Shown piece by piece: positions 35,284 through 43,552 of a DNA stretch of 64,000 nucleotides. The DNA comes from Flavobacteriales bacterium. Its GTDB lineage: Bacteria; Bacteroidota; Bacteroidia; Flavobacteriales_F; PHOS-HE28. Where the stretch lies: contig JADJTW010000016.1 of NCBI GenBank assembly GCA_016710965.1, positions 1 through 64,000 on the forward strand, in the 5' to 3' direction. The notes beneath the pieces were generated by a model that had not been told where the DNA came from, ran no database searches, and saw only the letters and a program-made list of their open reading frames with translations. Position 1 is the stretch's first letter. Each line of letters opens with the position of its first letter. The translations under genes were made by a program, and so were the position numbers.

Positions 35284-35979
35284 ATGGCGAGGAAGCGGAT
35301 CGTCGTGTTCACCGGCGCTGGAATAAGCGCCGAAAGCGGGCTGCGCACCTTCCGGGACAGCGACGGGCTTTGGGAGGAATACCGTATTGAGGATGTGGCC
35401 ACCCCGGCAGCATGGCACCGAGACCCGGCCAAGGTGCTCCACTTCTATGATCGGCGGCGAGAGCAAGTACTGGCTGCGGTCCCTAATGCTGCGCATTCCG
35501 CGATCGCCGCTCTTGAGGAACGCTTCACCGTGGATGTCGTAACGCAGAATATCGACGACCTGCACGAGCGGGCCGGAAGCTCAAGCGTGATGCACCTGCA
35601 TGGCGAGATCCTCAAGGCGCGCAGCACTGCCGACCCCACGCTCATCACACGGATCAACGGGCCATCACTCCGATCGGGCGACCGGTGCCCGCTGGGATCC
35701 CAACTGCGACCGCACATCGTATGGTTCGGCGAAGAGGTGCCACTGATCCCGGATGCAGCGGCGTTGATCGCGCAAGCCGATAGGTTGTTGATCGTGGGCA
35801 CCTCCCTGCAAGTGTACCCGGCAGCCGGACTCGTCCACTATGCTCAGAGGCACTGCGATGTGGTCCTCGTGGACCCGAACCAGGTGGATGGATTGCGGCC
35901 GGGGGTGCGCCACATCAAGCGAACGGCCAGCGAAGGAGTACCCTTGCTGGCCGCCGAATGGATGAACGACAGGCCTTAG
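35284..35979 (+). CDS. Sirtuin-family NAD-dependent protein deacylase without zinc cysteines
   Basis: A 231-residue class III-like sirtuin that would remove acyl groups from lysines using NAD. Seen: GAGISAESGLRTFRDSDGLWE, the acyl-pocket Tyr-x-x-Arg in HFYDRRREQV (the desuccinylase signature), TQNIDDLHERAG, the catalytic HLHGE, HIVWFGE and GTSLQVYPAAG. The zinc ribbon normally built from two CxxC pairs has only one Cys in this region (KARSTADPTLI to GDRCPLGSQ), so the protein probably binds no structural zinc, as in a known zinc-less group of bacterial sirtuins. The ATG at 35284 follows a TACATTGG sequence that could be its -7 box. Its stop overlaps the next gene, on the other strand, by 4 bases. 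Confidence 0.88.
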   Translation: MARKRIVVFTGAGISAESGLRTFRDSDGLWEEYRIEDVATPAAWHRDPAKVLHFYDRRREQVLAAVPNAAHSAIAALEERFTVDVVTQNIDDLHERAGSSSVMHLHGEILKARSTADPTLITRINGPSLRSGDRCPLGSQLRPHIVWFGEEVPLIPDAAALIAQADRLLIVGTSLQVYPAAGLVHYAQRHCDVVLVDPNQVDGLRPGVRHIKRTASEGVPLLAAEWMNDRP

Positions 35980-36731
35980 CGGGCCACCACGACCCTGCGC
36001 GTAGCCAATGTGCGGCCATCGCGTTCAAGGTTCACGAAATAAACCCCCGATGTAAGGTCACTCGTACCCAGCAGCACGCGGCCTTCGCGACCTGCGATGC
36101 GCATGGTGCGTATGCGCTCGCCCAGCACGGAGTACAAAGCCAATTGTCCAGCCGCACCATTGTTGTCCAGCGTGAAGGCCATATTGATGTCCTGGCCCAA
36201 TGCCGGTATGGGCCATACGTTCAGCGCAACGGGAACTGCGTCCGTTTCTTCGATGCCCACTTGCCCGCAGAACTGGATATCGACCCAGGCGGAATCAGAT
36301 GCGTTCGGGGTCAGCAAATCATACCACACAAAGCGGAATAGCGTAGCACCGGATTGGCCTTGTGGCTGGTAGTAAGCGTGGAAGTTGTCGATCTCTACGC
36401 CAGGGGTCATATCCACGGGGTCATTTGAAACCCACGTAGGGAATGAGCCCGAGTTGGCAGGTAGGAAGCACACCCCCCAGCAGTAGAAGTTCTTGGTACC
36501 GGATACCGGCCAGAGCTCGTGACGACGCACATTGATGGTGCGAGCGACCGAGCCGTTGAGCGAAGTGAGAAGGCTCACGGTATCCGTAGTCCATTGGCAA
36601 TCTCCCACGATCGTGCTGCCATGCACGGCATTTCCAGCCTCATCTTCCAAATGCACCACCGGCAGGAGCTGGGCCATGGTGGCCGTGGAATACAATCCGG
36701 AAATGAGGACTACAGAGGAGAGGTATCGCAT
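35976..36731 (-). CDS. Small secreted protein with T9SS sorting domain
   Basis: A 251-residue protein with signal peptide (about 1-20, ending STATMAQ), a beta-rich body with three Cys (GDCQW, FYCWGVCFLP) and a C-terminal T9SS-type domain (LNVWPIPALGQDINMAF, LALYSVLGERIRTMRI, LTSGVYFVNLERDGRTL). The WPIP start of the sorting domain is a variant of the usual YPNP. The middle is not recognised. It faces the sirtuin gene tail to tail and is divergent from the thioredoxin-fold T9SS protein at 36954. Confidence 0.75.
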   Translation of the reverse strand: MRYLSSVVLISGLYSTATMAQLLPVVHLEDEAGNAVHGSTIVGDCQWTTDTVSLLTSLNGSVARTINVRRHELWPVSGTKNFYCWGVCFLPANSGSFPTWVSNDPVDMTPGVEIDNFHAYYQPQGQSGATLFRFVWYDLLTPNASDSAWVDIQFCGQVGIEETDAVPVALNVWPIPALGQDINMAFTLDNNGAAGQLALYSVLGERIRTMRIAGREGRVLLGTSDLTSGVYFVNLERDGRTLATRRVVVAR

Positions 36732-36751
36732 GAGCGGTTCAGGTATGCGGC

Positions 36752-36759
36752 CAAAAGTA
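36752..36759 (-). promoter_or_regulatory. -7 promoter box TACTTTTG for the T9SS protein at 35976
   Basis: Minus-strand TACTTTTG, a perfect match to TAnnTTTG, 20 bases before the start codon at 36731. Confidence 0.55.
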
Positions 36760-36848
36760 ACCGCTGAGGTCGGGCGGTATATCGTCGTGTGGACCAGCCG
36801 CCGAGGATCGGGGCACGTTAGGGTTCCAACCCACCTGCGGATCGACCC

Positions 36849-36878
36849 TTGGATCTTGAGCCCATCCGACTAAGTTCG
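36849..36878 (+). promoter_or_regulatory. -33/-7 promoter for the thioredoxin-fold T9SS gene
   Basis: TTG at 36849-36851, a 19-base spacer, then TAAGTTCG at 36871-36878. The spacing is that of the Bacteroidota consensus (TTTG, about 19, TAnnTTTG), with one mismatch in each element. The start codon is 75 bases further on, leaving a leader of about 70 bases. Confidence 0.5.
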
Positions 36879-36953
36879 CTTCCCGTTGGCACCTACCCCA
36901 GCGAACCCTGCCGCGAACTTCGTCGGAAACGAAATCAACCAACCATCGATCGC

Positions 36954-38375
36954 ATGAAACGTTCCTTACTCTTCTCAGCCCTCGGCTTCGCCGCTCTCGC
37001 GGCAACGGCCCAGATGCCGGACAATAGCATCTGCCCGAATTTCACCGGTACCGATCTGCAAGGCAACAGCCACAACCTGTACAATTACCTCGACCAAGGC
37101 TATACAGTAGTGGTTGATGTGAGCGCCACATGGTGCGGACCTTGCTGGAACTACCACAACGGTGGTGCCTTGGAAACGCTGTACGCCCAGCATGGCATGG
37201 GCAGCGCCGACCCGAAGGTGATCATCCTGTTCATTGAGGGTGATGGCAACACCACGCTCGCCGACCTGAATGGCACGGGAAGCAACACCCAAGGCAACTG
37301 GGTTGCGGGTACTCCCTATCCCATCATCGACAATGCGAGCATCGCCAACACGTTGAACATCGGTTACTTCCCGACCCTCTACAAGATCTGCCCGAACCGC
37401 GTAATCACCGAGGTAGGCCAAGTATCCGCTGCCGCATGGTGGACCTCCTGCCAGACCTGCCCGGTTGCCGACACCCCGACGGACGCTATGGTACTTCCCA
37501 ACCTAAGCAACCCCGCTACCTGTGTTGGCAACGCAGTTGACCTGAAAGTGCGCCTGCAGAATGTTGGGACGAGCCCGCTCACCGCAGCCACGATCCAGGC
37601 CAAACAAGGTGCAACCGTGCTGGGCTCCACAGATTGGACCGGCTCGCTGACCACCTACGGCTGGCAAGAAGTGAACGTGACCTCGATCACCCCAACCGCC
37701 ACGATGAACGTCACCTACCTAATCACGACGGCGGATGATGATGCCAGCAACAACTCGGCAACCGGCACTGTCACCGCAGCGAATACGGTGGCTCCCGGCA
37801 TCAATGTGACCTTGGAACTCCGCACCGATGGTTACGGAAGCGAGATCACATGGAAGCTCTTCAACCCGGATGGAACGGTGTTCGATCAAGATCCTGCGGG
37901 CAACTACGGCAACAACACCACCTACACCGAGAACTGGACCCTGCAAGACCAGAGCTGCTACCGCTTCGAGATTTACGACAGCTACGGTGATGGGATCCTC
38001 ACGCCGGGCTACTATAAGCTGAAAGTCGGAACCAACGTCTTCAAGCAAGGCGGCGGTACCAGCGGCTACGATGTGGAGGAAATCTCGCCGTTCACCACGG
38101 ATTTGCTCTCGGGTATCGAAGTGGTCGATCTCACCAGCAGCTTCAACGTGTACCCGAACCCCACGAACGATGGCATGATCAAGCTGGAGTTCGGCCGCAG
38201 CACCAAGGCCACGGTCGATGTGTTCAATGTGCTCGGTGAGCGCGTGTTGACCGAGACCTTCAATACCACAGGCGTTCGCGACATGGACCTGCGCGCTCTC
38301 ACCAACGGCGTGTACTACTTGAACGTCCTCGCCGACGGCAAGACCGCCACCCGCAAAGTGACCGTGAACAAATAA
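36954..38375 (+). CDS. Secreted thioredoxin-fold protein with T9SS sorting domain
   Basis: A 473-residue protein starting MKRSLLFSALGFAALAATAQ (signal peptide; this ATG is used instead of an upstream in-frame one at 36849). Residues about 20-180 are a thioredoxin-like domain with the redox motif ATWCGPCW and the cis-Pro region IGYFPTLYKIC. A CARDB-like beta-sandwich follows (VGNAVDLKVRLQNVGTSPLT, about 190-260), then a region with DSYGDGI, and finally a T9SS type A sorting domain (NVYPNPTNDGMIKLEF, VDVFNVLGERVL, GVYYLNVLADGKT). It may act on disulfides of exported proteins at the surface; that is inference. A hairpin terminator follows the stop. Confidence 0.88.
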   Translation: MKRSLLFSALGFAALAATAQMPDNSICPNFTGTDLQGNSHNLYNYLDQGYTVVVDVSATWCGPCWNYHNGGALETLYAQHGMGSADPKVIILFIEGDGNTTLADLNGTGSNTQGNWVAGTPYPIIDNASIANTLNIGYFPTLYKICPNRVITEVGQVSAAAWWTSCQTCPVADTPTDAMVLPNLSNPATCVGNAVDLKVRLQNVGTSPLTAATIQAKQGATVLGSTDWTGSLTTYGWQEVNVTSITPTATMNVTYLITTADDDASNNSATGTVTAANTVAPGINVTLELRTDGYGSEITWKLFNPDGTVFDQDPAGNYGNNTTYTENWTLQDQSCYRFEIYDSYGDGILTPGYYKLKVGTNVFKQGGGTSGYDVEEISPFTTDLLSGIEVVDLTSSFNVYPNPTNDGMIKLEFGRSTKATVDVFNVLGERVLTETFNTTGVRDMDLRALTNGVYYLNVLADGKTATRKVTVNK

Positions 38376-38403
38376 GCACGATCATCAGCTGAAGTCTTTC
38401 GAG

Positions 38404-38446
38404 AGGTCAGCGATCCGGCGCAATTTTCGCCTGCGGTCGCTGACCT
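38404..38446 (+). terminator. Hairpin terminator after the thioredoxin-fold gene
   Basis: AGGTCAGCGA (38404-38413) pairs perfectly with TCGCTGACCT (38437-38446); the loop contains a further GGCG/CGCC pair. TTCGTTT follows. It separates the T9SS gene from the TlpA gene that starts at 38470. Confidence 0.65.
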
Positions 38447-38469
38447 TTCGTTTGACACCGACCCCAACT

Positions 38470-38964
38470 ATGAGAACCTTCGTTTCCCTCCTTCTCTTGT
38501 GCTCCCCATTCCTGCTTCTCCAGGCTCAATCCCGCATGCCCAGTGTGCAGGTGCAGACCTTGGACAACAAGAAGGTCGATACCCGCACCTTCAGCAATGA
38601 TGGCAAACCCATCATCGTGAACTTCTGGGCGACATGGTGCGCGCCGTGCAAGAAGGAGTTGAGCGCCATTGCCGAGGTGTATGATGCCTGGCAGGCCAAG
38701 ACCGGAGTGAAGCTCATCGCCATCTCCATCGACGATGCGCGCAGCATGAACCGTGTTTCGCCATACGTGGCTGGCCAGGATTGGGACTACGAGGTCTACC
38801 TCGACCCCAACGGCGACCTGAAACGCGCCTTGAACGTGAACAACGTGCCGCACACCTTTCTTCTCAACGGTAGCGGGGAGATCGTGTGGCAGCACAACAA
38901 TTACGAGCCCGGCGACGAGAACGAACTGTACAAGAAAGTGCAGGAACTCGCTGGCAAGAAGTGA
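38470..38964 (+). CDS. TlpA/ResA-like thioredoxin-fold protein
   Basis: A 164-residue exported thiol-disulfide protein. The signal peptide MRTFVSLLLLCSPFLLLQAQ supports the ATG at 38470. The thioredoxin domain shows IIVNFWATWCAPCKKEL (about 50-66) with the WCAPC redox site, AISIDDARSM, and the cis-Pro NNVPHTFLLNGSGEIVW. It is the first of three genes (TlpA-like, DUF6029-like, Omp28-like) packed with gaps of 9 and 2 bases, an arrangement I recall from other Bacteroidota. The trio probably acts in the envelope, with the redox protein serving the Cys-containing Omp28-like lipoprotein. Confidence 0.92.
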   Translation: MRTFVSLLLLCSPFLLLQAQSRMPSVQVQTLDNKKVDTRTFSNDGKPIIVNFWATWCAPCKKELSAIAEVYDAWQAKTGVKLIAISIDDARSMNRVSPYVAGQDWDYEVYLDPNGDLKRALNVNNVPHTFLLNGSGEIVWQHNNYEPGDENELYKKVQELAGKK

Positions 38965-38973
38965 CCTGATCGC

Positions 38974-40659
38974 ATGCGCTTGATGATAGGCAGGTTGACC
39001 CTGCCCTTGCTTACTGCCCTCATGGCGCCGACTATGCTGAACGCCCAGGATGGCGGCCAGTTGCACGGCAACTTCAGCACCGACGCACAGTATTACAACG
39101 AGGACGAGGATATCGGTGCGGTGGTGCCAGCGCAACGGCTTGCGGCCAATGCGTGGATGAACCTCATCTACACCAACCAGGATTTCGAGATGGGCGGGCG
39201 ATTCGAGAGCTACGAGCCCCGCCTGGCCGGCTATCCCGCTGGACAGCCCTACCTCGGCTCAGGCATCGGCTACCGGTACGCGAAGTACCGCATGAGCGAT
39301 CTGGAGGTAACCGTCGGGAACTACTTCGAGCAGTTCGGACAGGGCATGATCTTCCGCAGCTACGAGGAGCGCTACCTCGGCGTGGACAATGCCATGGACG
39401 GCTTCCGGGTGAAGTACAAGCCCTATCGAGGCGTCTACCTCAAAGGGGTCATGGGCCGCCAACGTTTCGGCTTTGACAACGGGCTGGTGAAGGGCGCAGG
39501 TGTCGTCCGCGGATTCGATGCAGAATTGAACTTGAGCGAGCTGCTAGACAGTGCGTGGACCTGTGCGGGGAGCTTGACCCTCGGCGGCAGTTTCGTGAGC
39601 AAGTACCAGGAGGATCGCGATCCGCTGCTGGAACTGCCGGAGAACGTGGGGGCTTGGGCATTCCGGGCCAACTACAGCACGGCGAAATGGAACCTCTACA
39701 CAGAGTACGCATACAAGATCAACGACCCCAACGGCAAGAACGGATTCATCTACAAGCCCGGCCAGGCGCTTTTGGTGAATGCCACGTATTCGGTAAAGGG
39801 ACTCGGTGCCAGCATCGGGGCGCACAGCTTCGACAACATGTTCTACCAGAGCGACCGAGCGCCGCCCACCCCCCTCGACCTGAACATCAACTTCCTCCCG
39901 CCTCTGACGAAACAGCATACGTACAACCTGCCCGCCACACTGTACCCGTACGCCACGCAACCCAACGGCGAGGTAAGCGCACAGGGCGAAGTGTTCTACA
40001 AATGGAAGAAGGGAAAGATGCTGGGCGGCAAGTACGGAACCAAGCTAGCCGTGAACTTCTCAACGGCTTATGCGCTGGATACGACCAAGCTCGGCATCGC
40101 GGATGATACCACCAGCCGCCTTGGCTATCGGACCAATTTCCTCACGCCAGGCAAGCGCCACTATTTCCAGGACTTCAACATCGAGCTGCGCAAGAAGGTG
40201 GCCGAAGATTGGGAATTCGCGCTCACCTGGCTGAACCTAGTCTACGACATCGACATCATCCAAGGCAAATCTGGCAAGAGCACCGTGTATGCCGACATCT
40301 TCGTTATCGAAGGCCTGCACAATTTCAACGACCGCAACTCGGTACGCTTCGAACTGCAACACCTGAGCACGCATCAGAACCAGGGCAACTGGGCCACCGG
40401 ACTCGCTGAGTTCACCTTCAGTCCGCACTGGTTCGTGGCGGCGATGGACCAGTACAACTACATCACCACAGCACCGGCTGAAGAGGCAGAGCCAGAGCGC
40501 ATCCACTACCCGATCGGCTCCTTCGGGTACATCCGAGGCGGTAACCGCTTCCAAGTGAACTATGGGCGCCAGCGCGCCGGCATCTTTTGCGTCGGCGGCG
40601 TTTGCCGGCAAGTGCCTGCTGCCAACGGTCTTACTTTGTCCATCACCAGCACGTTTTAG
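38974..40659 (+). CDS. Outer-membrane beta-barrel-like protein (DUF6029-like)
   Basis: A 561-residue protein with signal peptide (about 1-24, ending MLNAQ) and the alternating aromatic pattern and terminal phenylalanine (LTLSITSTF) of an outer-membrane barrel. Conserved-looking segments include GNFSTDAQYYNEDEDIGA, GNYFEQFGQGMIFRSYEER and DQYNYITTAPAEE. The length and motifs fit the Bacteroidota family DUF6029, whose function is unknown; this assignment is from memory. It lies between the TlpA-like and Omp28-like genes of the trio. Confidence 0.75.
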   Translation: MRLMIGRLTLPLLTALMAPTMLNAQDGGQLHGNFSTDAQYYNEDEDIGAVVPAQRLAANAWMNLIYTNQDFEMGGRFESYEPRLAGYPAGQPYLGSGIGYRYAKYRMSDLEVTVGNYFEQFGQGMIFRSYEERYLGVDNAMDGFRVKYKPYRGVYLKGVMGRQRFGFDNGLVKGAGVVRGFDAELNLSELLDSAWTCAGSLTLGGSFVSKYQEDRDPLLELPENVGAWAFRANYSTAKWNLYTEYAYKINDPNGKNGFIYKPGQALLVNATYSVKGLGASIGAHSFDNMFYQSDRAPPTPLDLNINFLPPLTKQHTYNLPATLYPYATQPNGEVSAQGEVFYKWKKGKMLGGKYGTKLAVNFSTAYALDTTKLGIADDTTSRLGYRTNFLTPGKRHYFQDFNIELRKKVAEDWEFALTWLNLVYDIDIIQGKSGKSTVYADIFVIEGLHNFNDRNSVRFELQHLSTHQNQGNWATGLAEFTFSPHWFVAAMDQYNYITTAPAEEAEPERIHYPIGSFGYIRGGNRFQVNYGRQRAGIFCVGGVCRQVPAANGLTLSITSTF

Positions 40660-40661
40660 CC

Positions 40662-41516
40662 ATGCGCCTTCCCCTCCTTCTCCTTCTGGGCGCCTTCTCT
40701 CTCGCGGGATGCGATTATGTGGACGACCCCACTCCACCCTCTGCAGGAGGCGGCAACAATGGGGGCACGACGGTGAAACGACGGGCGCTCCTGGAAGAAT
40801 TCACAGGCCACAGATGCACCACCTGCCCGGCGGCGCATCTCGTAGCGGCGGGGCTGGCTGCAGCATATCAGGAGGATCTCATCATCGTGGGCGTTCATGC
40901 CACCGACTTCTTCGCTGCACCCCTGGACCCGCCGGCCGCGAATGGTTCCTACTCAACAGATTTCCGCACGGTTGCCGGTGAAGCCTATGTGAGCACGTTC
41001 AATGTCAGCTTCATCCCTACCGGGCTGGTGAACCGAACCCCGTTCAATTCGAGCACCACCATCAGCAGCGGCAACTGGAGCAGTGCCATCGCCGATATCG
41101 TGGCGCAGGATGCCGCTTGCGAGGTTTGGATCGATACCATAGAGCACGATGCCACCGCGAACACGGTTTCTACTGTCGTGAAAGTGGCTGTGCTTCAAGC
41201 CATCACCGGCCAGCACAACCTCACCGTGTACCTGACCGAGGACCATGTGGTCGATTGGCAGCTGAATTCCCTGGCCTCACCCCCCGATGTCGAATTCTAC
41301 GACCACCGCCATGTGCTTCGCACGAATCTGAATGGCACATGGGGCGAAGTGGTGATTCCCGCATCCGCTGCCGTGGGCGATACCCTGACAATCAGTCTGA
41401 ACGATATCGCGATCAACCCTGGATGGAACGCCGCGAACTGCGAGCTCGTGGCCTATGTCTACAATAGCTCCACGAACGAGGTGCTCCAAGCGGCCGAGCG
41501 CCGGTTCCAGCCCTGA
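40662..41516 (+). CDS. Omp28-related lipoprotein
   Basis: A 284-residue lipoprotein. The N-terminus MRLPLLLLLGAFSLAGC has a lipobox LAGC with Cys17, which supports ATG 40662, 2 bases after the previous stop. The mature protein opens with RRALLEEFTGHRCTTCPAAH, the Omp28 signature carrying a CxxC (CTTC) in a thioredoxin-like context, followed by GVHATDFF and TFNVSFIPTGLVN. No T9SS sorting domain is present, so it is held by its lipid anchor. Its CxxC and its neighbours suggest redox exchange with the TlpA-like protein. Confidence 0.85.
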   Translation: MRLPLLLLLGAFSLAGCDYVDDPTPPSAGGGNNGGTTVKRRALLEEFTGHRCTTCPAAHLVAAGLAAAYQEDLIIVGVHATDFFAAPLDPPAANGSYSTDFRTVAGEAYVSTFNVSFIPTGLVNRTPFNSSTTISSGNWSSAIADIVAQDAACEVWIDTIEHDATANTVSTVVKVAVLQAITGQHNLTVYLTEDHVVDWQLNSLASPPDVEFYDHRHVLRTNLNGTWGEVVIPASAAVGDTLTISLNDIAINPGWNAANCELVAYVYNSSTNEVLQAAERRFQP

Positions 41517-41689
41517 GCCACCCGGTCATCACTGGCGGATACGGATCCGTTCCGGCATCCGTTAGCTTTCACCAAGGAACCGCCCGCCTGTGGAAAACCG
41601 GCCGTCCAGCAGGCCAGCATTTCCGAATGTGTTCGTACTATCTTCAGCCTCGCTTAACCCGAATCGTGATGATGGACCAGGGAAGGAAG
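41517..41689. other. Intergenic region after the Omp28-like gene
   Basis: 173 bases without a recognisable gene. It contains a 10-bp palindrome ACGGATCCGT at 41541-41550 and a TATCTTCA sequence near 41639 that could be a weak -7 box for the small gene downstream. Confidence 0.3.
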
Positions 41690-41884
41690 ATGATGGAGTT
41701 CAGCAAGCAAGTGCTCCAGAAGGTCAGCTTCGACCGGTTGTTATTCAAGAAAGAGCTCACCAAGGCTGTGCGTTGGATGGGCCAGAGCGATCAGCTCGTC
41801 CTCAAGGCATGGTGCCTCGCCACCTTCGGTCACCTGTACAAGGATGTGATCGTCGAAGTGTTCAAGAACACCATGCGGGGCTAG
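41690..41884 (+). CDS. Small conserved protein of unknown function
   Basis: A 64-residue protein, MMEFSKQVLQKVSFDRLLF, then KELTKAVRWMGQSDQLVLKA and WCLATFGHLYKDVIVEVFKN. The pattern FSKQVLQKVSFD...FKKELTKA...LKAWCLATFG resembles a short helical family that I recall from Bacteroidota but for which no function is known. The start at 41690 fits that family; in-frame ATGs at 41669 and 41672 are possible. It stands alone, between the Omp28 trio and queG on the opposite strand. Confidence 0.6.
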   Translation: MMEFSKQVLQKVSFDRLLFKKELTKAVRWMGQSDQLVLKAWCLATFGHLYKDVIVEVFKNTMRG

Positions 41885-41937
41885 GTTGAGCAGTGCTCGC
41901 TGGTCAGTGGCGGGTCGGGCGCTTGATCCACCAGCGT

Positions 41938-42873
41938 TCACTCATCGGGCTTCGCTCTCAGGAATTCGACGTTCCTCTTCAACCCGCTGAACTTGGTGCG
42001 CTTCACGGCGCTGCCTTCGAACAGCGTGTCGAATGCCACCTCTGTCATTCCCCGCCATTCATCGCTGGTGAGGGCCATGAGCAAAGGCTTCGGCTCGAAT
42101 TCCTGTTCTTGGTGCGGCGTGCTGAATCGGTTCCACGGGCACACCTGCTGGCACACGTCGCAACCGAATGCCCATCCGCCCATCTTTCCCGAGAACTCCG
42201 ATGGGATCGCGTCCCGCAACTCGATGGTGAGGTAGCTGATGCACCGGCTGCCATCAACTCCGTAGGGTGTGATCGCATCTGTTGGGCACGCATCGATGCA
42301 ACGGCGGCAGGTGCCACAGTGATCGGTCGCCGGAGGGTCCGGGGCGAGCTCGAGGTCAGTGATGATCTCGCAGAGGAAGAACCATGAGCCCGTGCCCTCG
42401 CGGATGACGTTGGTATGCTTGCCCACCCAACCGATCCCGCTTCGCTGCGCCCATGCCTTCTCCATCACAGGTCCGCTATCAACGAATGCGCGCATGGCCA
42501 CATCGCCGAAGCGGTCTGTGATGAATGATATCAATGGTTTCAATCTCTTCCGTAGTACTTTGTGATAATCCCGACCGTAAGCGTAGGTGCTCAATTTGGG
42601 CGCTGCCGCATCGTCTTGCTTGGGCTCCGTGAAATAATTATAGGCGAGGCTGATCACGCTTCTGGCGCCGGGCACGAGCTTCCGCGGGTCGAGGCGCAGA
42701 TCGAAATGATCCGCCATGTAAGCCATGCTACCGTGGCGTCCGTGAGCGAGCCACTGCTCCAATCGAGGGGCTTCTTGCTCGAGGAAACCCGCCTGTGCCA
42801 CACCGCACGCGAGGAAGCCGAGGCGATGCGCCTCAGCCTTGATCAAGGCGGCTCTTTCCAGCGCAATGGGCAT
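41938..42873 (-). CDS. queG: Epoxyqueuosine reductase
   Basis: A 311-residue cobalamin- and iron-sulfur-dependent enzyme that reduces epoxyqueuosine to queuosine in the tRNA anticodon. Two ferredoxin-type cluster motifs are visible: CGTCRRCIDACPTDAI (about 185-200) and CDVCQQVCPWN (about 242-252). The substrate/cobalamin region FVDSGPVMEKAWAQRSGIGW and the N-terminal AHGRHGSMAYMADHFDLRLD also match. The start at 42873 (MPIALERAALIKAEAHRLG) is preferred to 42897. The C-terminal HEAT-like extension of long QueG proteins is absent, as is usual in this phylum. Confidence 0.94.
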   Translation of the reverse strand: MPIALERAALIKAEAHRLGFLACGVAQAGFLEQEAPRLEQWLAHGRHGSMAYMADHFDLRLDPRKLVPGARSVISLAYNYFTEPKQDDAAAPKLSTYAYGRDYHKVLRKRLKPLISFITDRFGDVAMRAFVDSGPVMEKAWAQRSGIGWVGKHTNVIREGTGSWFFLCEIITDLELAPDPPATDHCGTCRRCIDACPTDAITPYGVDGSRCISYLTIELRDAIPSEFSGKMGGWAFGCDVCQQVCPWNRFSTPHQEQEFEPKPLLMALTSDEWRGMTEVAFDTLFEGSAVKRTKFSGLKRNVEFLRAKPDE

Positions 42874-42918
42874 GCGGGGAAGGTAGTCTCCACGCATGAG
42901 CCACCGCCTAAAAGCAAG

Positions 42919-42941
42919 GAGCCCCGGACTGTCCGGGGCTC
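42919..42941 (-). terminator. Intrinsic terminator after the small secreted-protein gene
   Basis: GAGCCCCGGA (42919-42928), a 3-base loop, TCCGGGGCTC (42932-42941): a perfect 10-bp stem. Read on the minus strand it is followed by CTTGCTTTT, so it ends transcription from the gene at 42972 before queG. Confidence 0.75.
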
Positions 42942-42971
42942 GCGAGTCGTGCTCGGATCAGGCTCCTACCC

Positions 42972-43472
42972 TCATTCCGCCACGACGCGTAGATCATGCT
43001 TCACCTTCATGGTGCCAGTGCCACGGACGAAAGACAGAGAGCCTACTGGTCCTTCGTACTTCCGACCAGGGCGCTTCTCGACAGCTTCCATGACCACATC
43101 GAATTTCACCTTCTTGTTGGCGCGCTGGGCCTTACTCGTGTTCATGCTGTTGCGTGTGTCGATCTCAACCTCCTTGGTAAGGTGGCCGGGCTTGAAGAAG
43201 GAGAGCATTGCCCTGCAGCCAACTGGTACGCTGATCACGAATCGGCCTGATCCCTCTACTTCGGCGTAGAGACAGCGGTCCTCATCGACCGTCACCACGA
43301 GCACGAGATCATCAACGGAATTGTCATCGACATGCAGCCAGCCTGTGAAGATCACCTCCTCTGGTGCTGTCGGCGTGGCCAGCATGGGAGCGGCGATGAG
43401 GGAGAGCCCTGCGATGGCCAGAATAGCTGCTAGCGCGACGGCCTCTAGTGTAGGGATGTTGCGGGTCTTCAT
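42972..43472 (-). CDS. Small exported protein of unknown function
   Basis: A 166-residue protein with an N-terminal signal or anchor (about 8-32, LEAVALAAILAIAGLSLIAAP). The body, with EVIFTGWLHVDDNSVDDLVL, VEGSGRFVISVPVGCRAML and FFKPGHLTKEVEIDTRN, resembles a carboxypeptidase-regulatory-like beta-sandwich, but the match is weak. The C-terminus has a basic stretch (KAQRANKKVKFDVVM). It lies between the LuxR-type regulator and queG on the same strand and is bounded by hairpins on both sides, so it is probably transcribed alone. Confidence 0.6.
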   Translation of the reverse strand: MKTRNIPTLEAVALAAILAIAGLSLIAAPMLATPTAPEEVIFTGWLHVDDNSVDDLVLVVTVDEDRCLYAEVEGSGRFVISVPVGCRAMLSFFKPGHLTKEVEIDTRNSMNTSKAQRANKKVKFDVVMEAVEKRPGRKYEGPVGSLSFVRGTGTMKVKHDLRVVAE

Positions 43473-43502
43473 GGCCAGGTGGTGTTGATGTGCGGAACAA
43501 AA

Positions 43503-43526
43503 GTGGCCGTGCTATCATGCGGCCAC
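43503..43526 (-). terminator. Intrinsic terminator after the LuxR-type regulator
   Basis: GTGGCCG (43503-43509) and CGGCCAC (43520-43526) form a 7-bp stem; on the minus strand TTTTGTT follows. The T-run also makes CACTTTTG (43498-43505), one mismatch from a -7 box for the next gene, so terminator and promoter overlap. Confidence 0.65.
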
Positions 43527-43552
43527 AATACCCACATCTAGGGAATCTGGGG

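Noticed and set aside
41541..41550. Palindrome ACGGATCCGT after the Omp28-like gene as a terminator
   Set aside because: A 10-base palindrome without loop or T-run cannot form an intrinsic terminator; it is likely chance.
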